Counted from the first letter of the stretch, positions 1 to 5,820 are shown. The stretch is DNA of 6,143 nucleotides from Bifidobacterium breve (GCA_945889575.1 CAMDBY010000105.1:1-6143); one strand, 5' to 3'. The notes: generated from the sequence alone by a model not told the origin. Translations and numbers: made by a program.

Positions 1-2103
1 GTTATGCACATTGATGCGGTCTGTCTCTTCAATGAGGTCGTACGTTTTCGGGTCAGCGAATGTAAGTGGAACTAGACCTTGCTTCTTCAAGTTGGTCTCG
101 TGAATTCGAGCAAACGAGCGAGCAAAGATGACTACTCCGCCACGAAAGCGGGGTTCCATTGCAGCGTGTTCGCGTGATGATCCTTCTCCGTAGTTCTGGT
201 CACCAATTGCACACCACTGCACACCGGATTCTCCGTAGTGCTTGGCAATGTCTGGGTAACTACGGCGCGAGCCGTCGATGACATCAAGGCCTTCGCCCAC
301 TGCGCCACCAAATGCATTGACAGCACCAATGAACAAGTTGCCAGAGATGTTCTCAAGGTGGCCGCGGTATGTCAGCCATTTACCAGCTGCAGAAATATGG
401 TCAGTGGTGCACTTACCTTGTGCCTTCATCAGCACGGGAAGTCCGATGTAGTCCTTCCCGTTCCATGCACCGAATGGGCTCAGCAACTGCAAACGATCAC
501 TTGTAGGGCTGACAGCGACAGTGACGCCACTTCCGTCTGCTGGTGGAGCAGTAAAGGTGTCTTCGCCCTCGTTGTAGCCATTTGCAGGAAGAATGTCGCC
601 ACGTGGTGCATCAAGTTTCACTTGTGAGCCATCTGGAGCCGTAATGGTGTCAACGCTTGGGTCAAAGTCAAGACGACCGGACAATGCAATTGCCATAACG
701 GTGTCGGGGCTTGTTACAAACGACAACGTGTTCGCTGAACCATCATTGCGCTTCGGGAAGTTACGATTAAAGGAGTTCACGATGCTGTTCGGCTTTGCAT
801 TGATGTCAGATGCACGTTCCCATTGTCCGATGCATGGTCCGCAGGCATTGGCAAGAACAGTTGCACCAATTGCTTCAAGATCTGCAAGTAAACCGTCGCG
901 TTCAATCGTTGCGCGAATTTGTTCACTTCCCGGTGAGATGAGAAGTTCCACTTTCGCTTTCAATCCCTTTGCAGCAGCTTGGCGGGCAATTGAGGCTGCG
1001 CGAGTGATGTCTTCGTATGACGAGTTGGTGCATGAACCAATGAGTGTTGCTGACACATCAAGCGGCCAATCGTTCTCACGAGCGGCCTTACCAACACCGT
1101 TTGCGCCAATCTTGTGCGCGCGGTCAGGGGAGTGAGGGCCGTTGATAAGTGGTGTCAATGCATCAAGATTGATCTCAACCACTTGGTCGTATTGTGCGCC
1201 ATCGTCTGGACGAAGATCAGCAGCGACCTTGTCAGCTGCTGCTGCAATATCTGCCCGGCCAGTTGCAGACAAATATGCCGACATGTTTGCGTCATATCCG
1301 AAAACTGAACAGGTGGCTCCAATTTCGGCACCCATGTTGCAGATAGTTGCTTTACCTGTTGCAGAAATGCTGTCTGCGCCTTCACCGAAGTATTCAACGA
1401 TTGCGCCGGTTCCACCTTCAACTGTGAGTAAGCGTGCAACTTCCAAGATCACATCTTTTGGACTTGACCAACCAGACAATGTTCCGGTGAGTTTGATACC
1501 GATAACTTTTGGCCAGCGAACATTGAACGGGAAGCCGGTCATCACGTCAACGGCATCAGCGCCACCAACTCCGATGGCAACCATTCCGAGTCCACCAGCA
1601 TTTGGTGTGTGGCTGTCAGTGCCAATCATCATTCCGCCAGGGAATGCGTAATGCTCAAGAACAACTTGGTGGATGATTCCGCTACCTGGACCCCAAAAAC
1701 CAACTCCGTACTTTGCGCTGACGGAACGTAAGAAGTCGTACACCTCGCGGTTCACATCGTTTGCATCACGAAGGTCAAGTTTCGCGCCAACCTTTGCGAG
1801 AATTAGATGGTCGCAATGCACTGTTGAGGGCACCAATGTCTGTGGCAAGCCAGCAGTCATGAATTGCAGCAATGCCATCTGTGCTGTTGCGTCTTGCATT
1901 GCAACACGGTCTGGGTTGAAGTCGGCGTAGCTGCGACCTCGTTCCATCTCTTGCGTCTGTGGATCAACCAGATGGTTGATGAGTATCTTTTCGGCCAATG
2001 TCAGGGGTCGGCCAAGGCGTTCGCGACCAAGAGCTGTATTGGCAGGAAGCGTTGCGTACACCGCGTTCACGAGAGAAATAGGAGTGCCGGCTGAAACAGT
2101 CAT
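1..2103 (-). CDS. acn: Aconitate hydratase, mitochondrial type (3' end off the window)
   Basis: Cytoplasmic TCA-cycle enzyme that isomerises citrate to isocitrate through cis-aconitate on a [4Fe-4S] cluster. The frame is open for 701 codons from the ATG at 2103-2101 to the left edge; the family is about 750-780 residues, so roughly the last 50 are missing. Visible in the translation: HCDH at 96-99, GTDSHT at 161-166, cluster cysteines C358 (IGSCTNSS), C421 and C424 (NACGPCIG), substrate-binding R447 and R452 (NRNF..RND), R580, and the swivel-domain motif GEGSSREH with catalytic S642 and R644. From memory, positions 358 to 644 coincide with mature pig mitochondrial aconitase numbering, and long stretches such as RPDRVAMQDATAQM and SGWSSPKDVIL match that type, not the longer AcnA/IRP1 type. 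A GAAAGG ribosome-binding site 6 nt upstream fixes the start. The gene is divergent from a GntR regulator. No frameshift or missing catalytic residue was seen. Confidence 0.97.
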   Translation of the reverse strand, partial: MTVSAGTPISLVNAVYATLPANTALGRERLGRPLTLAEKILINHLVDPQTQEMERGRSYADFNPDRVAMQDATAQMALLQFMTAGLPQTLVPSTVHCDHLILAKVGAKLDLRDANDVNREVYDFLRSVSAKYGVGFWGPGSGIIHQVVLEHYAFPGGMMIGTDSHTPNAGGLGMVAIGVGGADAVDVMTGFPFNVRWPKVIGIKLTGTLSGWSSPKDVILEVARLLTVEGGTGAIVEYFGEGADSISATGKATICNMGAEIGATCSVFGYDANMSAYLSATGRADIAAAADKVAADLRPDDGAQYDQVVEINLDALTPLINGPHSPDRAHKIGANGVGKAARENDWPLDVSATLIGSCTNSSYEDITRAASIARQAAAKGLKAKVELLISPGSEQIRATIERDGLLADLEAIGATVLANACGPCIGQWERASDINAKPNSIVNSFNRNFPKRNDGSANTLSFVTSPDTVMAIALSGRLDFDPSVDTITAPDGSQVKLDAPRGDILPANGYNEGEDTFTAPPADGSGVTVAVSPTSDRLQLLSPFGAWNGKDYIGLPVLMKAQGKCTTDHISAAGKWLTYRGHLENISGNLFIGAVNAFGGAVGEGLDVIDGSRRSYPDIAKHYGESGVQWCAIGDQNYGEGSSREHAAMEPRFRGGVVIFARSFARIHETNLKKQGLVPLTFADPKTYDLIEETDRINVHN

Positions 2104-2109
2104 AGTGGG

Positions 2110-2115
2110 CCTTTC
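2110..2115 (-). promoter_or_regulatory. Ribosome binding site of aconitase gene
   Basis: GAAAGG on the minus strand lies 6 nt before the ATG at 2103. It is a good Shine-Dalgarno match at normal spacing and supports the chosen start. It is one of only three clear ribosome binding sites in the window. Confidence 0.6.
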
Positions 2116-2120
2116 ACAGG

Positions 2121-2139
2121 GCAAGAAATAGGTACTTGC
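2121..2139. promoter_or_regulatory. Inverted repeat GCAAG-N9-CTTGC in the acn/gntR gap
   Basis: Perfect 5-bp arms, GCAAG at 2121-2125 and CTTGC at 2135-2139, lie in the gap between the divergent aconitase and GntR genes. The CTTG/CAAG half-site recurs at 2147-2150 and 2169-2172, next to the regulator start, which suggests a repeated protein-binding element rather than an RNA hairpin. It is an operator candidate only; no binding protein can be assigned with certainty. Confidence 0.3.
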
Positions 2140-2146
2140 GTTTTGT

Positions 2147-2172
2147 CTTGATGTATACAACTATAATACAAG
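2147..2172. promoter_or_regulatory. Candidate GntR operator and promoter region
   Basis: An imperfect dyad starts with CTTG (2147-2150) and ends with CAAG (2169-2172). Inside it are the perfect palindrome TGTATACA (2152-2159) and a consensus -10-like TATAAT (2162-2167, plus strand). ATACAA is repeated at 2155-2160 and 2166-2171, 11 bp apart, about one helical turn. GntR-family operators generally follow a GT-Nx-AC pattern and HutC-type sites often contain TGTA and TACA arms, so autoregulation by the adjacent regulator is the simplest reading. No convincing -35 box is seen at 16-18 bp from TATAAT. Confidence 0.45.
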
Positions 2173-2903
2173 TGCGCACCATTCGCTATCACCAAATCGC
2201 TGAAGAGCTCAAAAGCCGGGTTCTGTCTGGCTCGTATGCGGCAGGGCGTCTTTTGCCGAGTGAGTCGGACATGTCGGCAGAGTTTGCTGTCAGCCGTGTC
2301 ACCATTCGAAAGGCACTGGAAGTGTTGCGAGAGGTTGGTCTCGTGGATGCCCGACAAGGTTTCGGATGGTTCGTTGCTGGCGAGACCGTTCGTCAACCGC
2401 TTGCACGCCTGGCAACCATTGAAGACCAAATGCGGGCGTCTGGCATGATTCCGCAACGACAGGTTTTGGAATTCGCTTTTGAAAAAGCGCCGACAGATGT
2501 CTCGAAGGCCTTGGGGACGTCACAGGTATTACGCGTTCGTCGTATCAATCTTGCTGACGGAGAACCATTTGCAATTGTCACGGTGTGGTGCGGGGCGGAA
2601 CTTGGCCAACATTTGTCTCGTGCAGATGTTGAACGATCTCCGTTTTATGAGTTGCTCGATATTCCGCTTGCCGGCGCGACACAAACAATTGGAGCAGATG
2701 CTGCAACGCAAGACGAAGCAAGACTTCTTAAGGTTCCTGTTGGTTCACCTGTGTTGCGTTGTCAACGAACCACACAAAGCGTGGAAGGCAAGACAGTGCT
2801 GGTGTCGCGACATGTGTTTCCGGCTCATCGCACAGAATTTGTTGTTGACTTGCCGTTTGTAGACCAATCAATTGCGCCAAGCGGAATACGCCTAGTCGAT
2901 TAG
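2151..2903 (+). CDS. GntR-family (HutC/UTRA type) transcriptional regulator
   Basis: DNA-binding repressor or activator of 250 residues, the usual length for the HutC subfamily. Residues about 12-80 form the GntR winged helix-turn-helix: YHQIAEELKSRVLSG, then LPSESDMSAEFAVSRVTIRKAL with the recognition helix, and the wing at ARQGFGWFV. Residues about 88-235 match a UTRA ligand-binding domain, including the typical VLRVRRINLADGEPFAI and SPVLRCQRTT strands. The ligand cannot be told from sequence; UTRA domains often bind sugars, amino acids or other small metabolites. Start choice is uncertain: ATG 2151 is the nearest ATG, but GTG 2172 (giving MRTIRYHQIAEEL) is equally compatible with the family and lies just after a TATAAT box; neither has a Shine-Dalgarno sequence. 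A TTG at 2136 is less likely. The gene is divergent from aconitase, whose promoter it may control, and convergent with the nitroreductase. Confidence 0.95.
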   Translation: MYTTIIQVRTIRYHQIAEELKSRVLSGSYAAGRLLPSESDMSAEFAVSRVTIRKALEVLREVGLVDARQGFGWFVAGETVRQPLARLATIEDQMRASGMIPQRQVLEFAFEKAPTDVSKALGTSQVLRVRRINLADGEPFAIVTVWCGAELGQHLSRADVERSPFYELLDIPLAGATQTIGADAATQDEARLLKVPVGSPVLRCQRTTQSVEGKTVLVSRHVFPAHRTEFVVDLPFVDQSIAPSGIRLVD

Positions 2904-2906
2904 GCG
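2889..2906. terminator. Palindrome at the convergent gntR/nitroreductase junction
   Basis: CGCCTA (2889-2894) and TAGGCG (2901-2906) are perfect inverted arms. With the central TCGA the 18-bp element is a palindrome apart from one G/T position. It spans the last codons and the TAG stop of the regulator and ends 2 bp before the TAA of the oppositely oriented nitroreductase. As RNA it could form a hairpin on either strand, as expected of a bidirectional terminator, but no U-tract follows on either side, so intrinsic termination is uncertain. Confidence 0.35.
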
Positions 2907-2907
2907 A

Positions 2908-3555
2908 TTACCACTTGTCCCAGTGAAGAACCTTGCTAAGTGGTTCGCGGATTGCAGGCTTGAAATCTGTGCCGATTGTGTACGCGATAGGAAAGAGTCC
3001 GCCTTGAGTGACCTTGTCGTAAGGAATTCCGAGAAGATCTGCAGCTTCTTTCTCACCATCATTCATGAGGTGAATGGTTGTCCATGCTGAACCCATTGCG
3101 CGCTCGCGCAATGCAAGCATGAAGCTCCATACGGCTGGAAGAAGTGAACCCCATGCGCCAGCGCCAGCAAATGCCGGCAGATTGTCGAGACGACCATCGA
3201 TGCAAGGGATCATCATCATTGGAGCCTTTTCGAAATTATCTGTGAGGTAACCAGCTGAGTCACGTACAAGTGGTTGACGTTCGCCACGTGTATCGCCTTC
3301 CTTGTATTCGCGGCCAGGCATGCTTGCGTAGAGAGCGAAGTTCTTGCGATAGATGTCTGCGAGTGCCTTCTTCTTTGCGGCGTCTTCAATGACGATCCAA
3401 TGCCAACCTTGGCTGTTTGAACCGGTTGGGGCCTGAAGTGCGATCTCAAGGCACTCTTCAACAATGGCGCGTTCGACTGGCTTGTCGAAGTCGAGGCGCT
3501 TGCGCACGCTGCGGGTTGTTTTGAGTACTTCATCGGCGGAAAGGTTTAAATGCAT
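2908..3555 (-). CDS. Nitroreductase family protein (FMN-dependent)
   Basis: Flavin-dependent oxidoreductase of 215 residues, a usual size for this family; such enzymes reduce nitro groups, quinones or enones with NAD(P)H, and the true substrate here is unknown. Visible motifs: TTRSVRKR near the N-terminus (residues 13-20, phosphate contact of FMN), APTGSNSQGWHW at 42-53 (flavin pocket), a central hydrophobic dimer helix AWGSLLPAVWSFMLALRERAMG at about 134-155, and the C-terminal GLFPIAYTIGTDFKPAIREPLSKV followed by LHWDKW. The start at the ATG 3555-3553 gives MHLNLSADEVLKTTRSV, the normal N-terminus; an upstream in-frame ATG adds 12 residues that do not fit the family and run into the divergent promoter region. 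No clear Shine-Dalgarno site precedes it. The gene is divergent from the crotonase and ends 4 bp from the GntR stop. Proximity to a CoA-thioester enzyme hints at catabolic chemistry, which is inference. Confidence 0.93.
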   Translation of the reverse strand: MHLNLSADEVLKTTRSVRKRLDFDKPVERAIVEECLEIALQAPTGSNSQGWHWIVIEDAAKKKALADIYRKNFALYASMPGREYKEGDTRGERQPLVRDSAGYLTDNFEKAPMMMIPCIDGRLDNLPAFAGAGAWGSLLPAVWSFMLALRERAMGSAWTTIHLMNDGEKEAADLLGIPYDKVTQGGLFPIAYTIGTDFKPAIREPLSKVLHWDKW

Positions 3556-3558
3556 AGA

Positions 3559-3571
3559 TGGCAGTCTGCCA
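3559..3571. promoter_or_regulatory. Perfect inverted repeat TGGCAG-T-CTGCCA, operator candidate
   Basis: Two perfect 6-bp arms flank a single T just upstream of the nitroreductase ATG, near the predicted transcript start. A 1-nt loop cannot form a hairpin, so a dimeric DNA-binding protein is the more natural reading. No regulator family can be named from the site alone. Confidence 0.35.
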
Positions 3572-3579
3572 CGCGCCGA

Positions 3580-3608
3580 ATAACAAATCACGAGCCGAGT
3601 CGTGCCAA
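3580..3608 (-). promoter_or_regulatory. Candidate promoter for nitroreductase with internal inverted repeat
   Basis: On the minus strand TTGGCA (3608-3603, five of six matches to the -35 consensus) and TGTTAT (3585-3580, four of six to the -10) are separated by 17 bp. This would start transcription near 3573 and give a leader of about 18 nt. Between and overlapping the boxes is an inverted repeat, CACGA (3589-3593) and TCGTG (3600-3604), placed where a repressor would block polymerase. It is a pattern match only. Confidence 0.35.
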
Positions 3609-3617
3609 ACTTGCTTC

Positions 3618-4436
3618 ATGAGCGACAGAGTCACAATCTCCATATCCGACGGCATTGCCGATGTGCGGTTCAACCGCCCCGATAAGCGCAATGCCCTTGA
3701 TGGCGAGCAGTTTCAGGCCATCGTTGATGCTGGTGAGTCATTAAAGACCAATAAGAAGATTCGTGTTGTCGTGTTGTCGGGTGAGGGTGCTTCGTTCTGT
3801 GCAGGTCTTGACCTTGCGTCAATGGGAGCTATGGGCGGAGGCGGCGATCGCAGTACTCAAGAAAAGCAACCTGCAGCATCTGACATGGAAGAGGGCCGTA
3901 TCACGCACCTCGGTCAGCAATCTGCATGGGTATGGCAAGAAGTGCCGGTTCCAGTGATCGCTGCAGTGCACGGGCATGCTCTCGGTGGCGGTTGCCAAAT
4001 TGCACTTGGTGCAGACATGCGCTTCGCTCATCCGGATACAAAGTTCAGCGTGCGCGAAACATATTGGGGCTTGGTGCCAGACATGGCAGGCACGGTGTTG
4101 TTGCAAGGTCTTGTTCGTCCAGACATTATGAAAGACATCGTGATGTCTGCTCGTATCTTTGATGGCCGTGAAGCACATGAAATTGGTGTTGTTACTCGTT
4201 TGTCTGACACCCCTCGCGAAGATGCCTTTGCTTATGCAGCCGAGATCTGCAAGCGCAGCCCTGATGCAGTTCGTGGTGCAAAGGAATTGCTCAATCGCAT
4301 GACCCTTGATTTCGCCGCTACTCAGTTCGCAGCAGAGCGTCGCATCATTGGCAGCCTCGTTGGTGGCCATAATCAGCGTGAATCAGTGATGAGCGACTTC
4401 GAAAAGCGCGCTCCTGCCTACATCGACGCCAAGTAA
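3618..4436 (+). CDS. Crotonase / enoyl-CoA hydratase-isomerase family protein
   Basis: Acts on an acyl-CoA thioester: hydration or double-bond isomerisation. 272 residues, normal for the superfamily. The N-terminal strand and RPDKRNALD helix (19-28) are typical. The two oxyanion-hole segments are SFCAGLDL at 59-66 and HALGGGCQIALGADMRF at 120-136. At the position of the first catalytic glutamate of enoyl-CoA hydratase (GGGCE) there is Q127; the second acid is present as E147 (SVRET), and D155 (GLVPDMAG) occupies the position of an acid used by dienoyl-CoA isomerases. Hydratase activity is therefore doubtful and isomerase chemistry more likely, though I recall the GGG-x-QIALGADMRF and WGLVPDMAG pattern as characteristic of one crotonase subfamily. 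The start at ATG 3618 gives MSDRVTISI, typical of the group; there is no Shine-Dalgarno match. It is followed after 81 bp by the hydrolase in the same direction, so the two may be co-transcribed. Confidence 0.95.
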   Translation: MSDRVTISISDGIADVRFNRPDKRNALDGEQFQAIVDAGESLKTNKKIRVVVLSGEGASFCAGLDLASMGAMGGGGDRSTQEKQPAASDMEEGRITHLGQQSAWVWQEVPVPVIAAVHGHALGGGCQIALGADMRFAHPDTKFSVRETYWGLVPDMAGTVLLQGLVRPDIMKDIVMSARIFDGREAHEIGVVTRLSDTPREDAFAYAAEICKRSPDAVRGAKELLNRMTLDFAATQFAAERRIIGSLVGGHNQRESVMSDFEKRAPAYIDAK

Positions 4437-4505
4437 GCCCTTCCCACTTTTTTGTGGTTGTAGGGTCACAGTAAATGGATGGCACAGATGTGCGTTCGAA
4501 TAAGT

Positions 4506-4510
4506 GGGGA
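4506..4510 (+). promoter_or_regulatory. Ribosome binding site of the amidohydrolase gene
   Basis: GGGGA lies 7 nt before ATG 4518. Another ATG at 4511 touches this site and opens only a 13-codon frame, so 4518 is the start used. Confidence 0.55.
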
Positions 4511-4517
4511 ATGACTG

Positions 4518-5681
4518 ATGAAGACATATGCAGGAGACAGAAGAATTTTTGATGCCGATAGTCATGTCATTGAACTAGACGACTTTTTGCACATCGTTGC
4601 CACTCCGTCTGAGCGGCTCCTGATTCCCCCGATGAATGCTCAGACTGAGTTGCTTGTTTCACAAGATGGTCTTGATCGAGGCCGTGAATTATTTGAAAAA
4701 CGTCAGGCAGATGCCGGAGTGATGGCCAAATTTGAGGCTGCCCTTTTGGATAACACGAAGAGCGGTTGGAACAGAATTGGCGCGTTTGATCCTCTCGAGC
4801 GTTCTCACGCCCTTGACTTATTCGGTTTCGAACGTCAGTGGATTCTGTCAACTTTTGCATTCCATCAAATAGCGCACACTGGAAATAAAAAGGTTCTTGA
4901 AGTAGGAGCACGGGTTCTCAACCGTGCGATGGGTCAGTTTTGTGCGTCGGATGACCGACTCGACGCCATCGGATATATCCCTCTGTCGTTGGGGCCTGAG
5001 ATGGCTTTACAGTTAATGAAAGAAGGCTTTGACGCTGGGTGTTACACCTTCATGATTGATACGAATGAGCCAGACGACGCCGCACACTCATTCACCCATC
5101 CTGACTTTGATCCAATTTGGGCAGAATTTCAGCGAGCAAATGTTCCTTTCGTCAATCATGTGGCGGTGAATGGTGACTACAAGCCAGTCCCTGACAGTTT
5201 TAAAAATAACTCCCGCGAGGAATTAATTCTGGGTGGTGACGCTCCAGCAGGTGAAGTCAAGTTGGCGTGTATCGGTAATTCAGTGCAGGTGTTTCTTGCA
5301 GCAATGATTTTTGATGGCGTGTTCGATCGTCATCCAAATCTTCGTGCAATTTCAATGGAGCATGGCGGATTCTGGCTGCCCTCTTGGCTGAGATCATTGG
5401 AATTCGCAAGGGATACATTCAAACGTCGTCGCAGGTTTGCCTCTTCACCAATGGAATTAGCAATGGAACGGATCAAGGTGTCTCCATTTGCTGGAGAACC
5501 AATTGGATGGATTATCGACAACAGTTCGCCCGACATGCTCTGTTTTGCTTCTGATTTCCCTCATCCTGAGGGAACGGGCGATCCCATTGGCAAATTTGAG
5601 GCAACGATGACCAATTGCGATGCCGCCACGATGGACAAGTTCTATCGTGGCAATTTGATGAGCCTCATAGCTGGCCGATAA
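4518..5681 (+). CDS. Amidohydrolase family 2 (COG2159-type) metal-dependent hydrolase
   Basis: TIM-barrel metalloenzyme of 387 residues in the Amidohydro_2 group (PF04909), which contains hydrolases and decarboxylases such as ACMSD; the substrate here is unknown. Metal-site candidates: FDADSHVIE at 11-19 (D12, D14, H16), H214 in FVNHV, H282 in MEHGGFWLP, and the conserved D346 in FASDFPHPEG. HPDFDPIW at 194-201 and GNLMSLI near the C-terminus are also typical. No signal peptide or membrane segment is seen, so it is probably cytoplasmic. It may share a transcript with the upstream crotonase, suggesting a joint role in breaking down an aromatic or alicyclic compound, which is inference. Codon use differs from its neighbours: six TTA leucine codons and six AGA/AGG arginine codons, against three TTA and no AGA/AGG in the much longer aconitase segment. 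That could mean recent acquisition or low expression. Confidence 0.93.
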   Translation: MKTYAGDRRIFDADSHVIELDDFLHIVATPSERLLIPPMNAQTELLVSQDGLDRGRELFEKRQADAGVMAKFEAALLDNTKSGWNRIGAFDPLERSHALDLFGFERQWILSTFAFHQIAHTGNKKVLEVGARVLNRAMGQFCASDDRLDAIGYIPLSLGPEMALQLMKEGFDAGCYTFMIDTNEPDDAAHSFTHPDFDPIWAEFQRANVPFVNHVAVNGDYKPVPDSFKNNSREELILGGDAPAGEVKLACIGNSVQVFLAAMIFDGVFDRHPNLRAISMEHGGFWLPSWLRSLEFARDTFKRRRRFASSPMELAMERIKVSPFAGEPIGWIIDNSSPDMLCFASDFPHPEGTGDPIGKFEATMTNCDAATMDKFYRGNLMSLIAGR

Positions 5682-5711
5682 CGGTGACTGTGCCCTAATT
5701 ACTTGGGTGAG

Positions 5712-5725
5712 GGGCCTTCAGGCTC
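5712..5725 (+). terminator. Weak stem-loop downstream of the amidohydrolase
   Basis: A 5-bp stem with one G-U pair: GGGCC (5712-5716) pairs with GGCTC (5721-5725) around a TTCA loop, 30 bp after the amidohydrolase stop. The following sequence contains TTAATCTT instead of a clean T-run, so it is at best a weak terminator. Confidence 0.25.
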
Positions 5726-5756
5726 GATAGTCTTAATCTTGCTCGGGCCAGCGTTG

Positions 5757-5810
5757 TCCCGGGAGAACACATTTTGATTCTCCGCCGTGCTTGCACGGTT
5801 CCTGTAAGGA
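5757..5810 (+). promoter_or_regulatory. Structured leader of gltB: three consecutive hairpins ending at the RBS
   Basis: Three short stems follow one another directly upstream of gltB. The first pairs GGAGAA (5762-5767) with TTCTCC (5778-5783). The second pairs CCGTGC (5785-5790) with GCACGG (5793-5798). The third pairs TCCT (5800-5803) with AGGA (5807-5810) and would hide the Shine-Dalgarno AAGGA at 5806-5810, 10 nt before the ATG. The palindrome TCCCGGGA (5757-5764) overlaps the first stem and could be a protein site. I do not recognise a known riboswitch class; it lacks the sequences I recall for the glnA-type glutamine aptamer. Confidence 0.35.
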
Positions 5811-5820
5811 CATAACGCTT

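Noticed and set aside
593..1651. Long open frames on the plus strand (593-1135 and 1142-1651) opposite aconitase
   Set aside because: They are antisense to a highly conserved aconitase reading frame, show no recognisable domain, and are serine/alanine/proline-rich as expected from reading conserved codons backwards.
3556..3617. N-terminal extensions of the nitroreductase (to 3591) and the crotonase (from 3558)
   Set aside because: Both extensions would overlap each other and fill the whole divergent gap; the added residues do not fit either family, while the inner ATGs give typical N-termini.
3819..4370. Minus-strand open frame of 183 codons opposite the crotonase
   Set aside because: It is cysteine- and histidine-rich without domain character, and the plus-strand frame is unambiguously a crotonase.
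4444..4457. CCAC-TTTTTT-GTGG after the crotonase as an intrinsic terminator
   Set aside because: The stem has only 4 bp and the T-run is in the loop instead of after the stem, so it does not fit a terminator.
4461..4466. TAGGGT as a -10 box for the amidohydrolase
   Set aside because: No -35-like sequence lies at 16-18 bp upstream and the distance to the start gives no further support.
4511..4552. Short frame starting at ATG 4511, overlapping the amidohydrolase start
   Set aside because: It has 13 codons, begins 1 nt after the Shine-Dalgarno sequence where initiation is poor, and encodes nothing recognisable; most likely chance.
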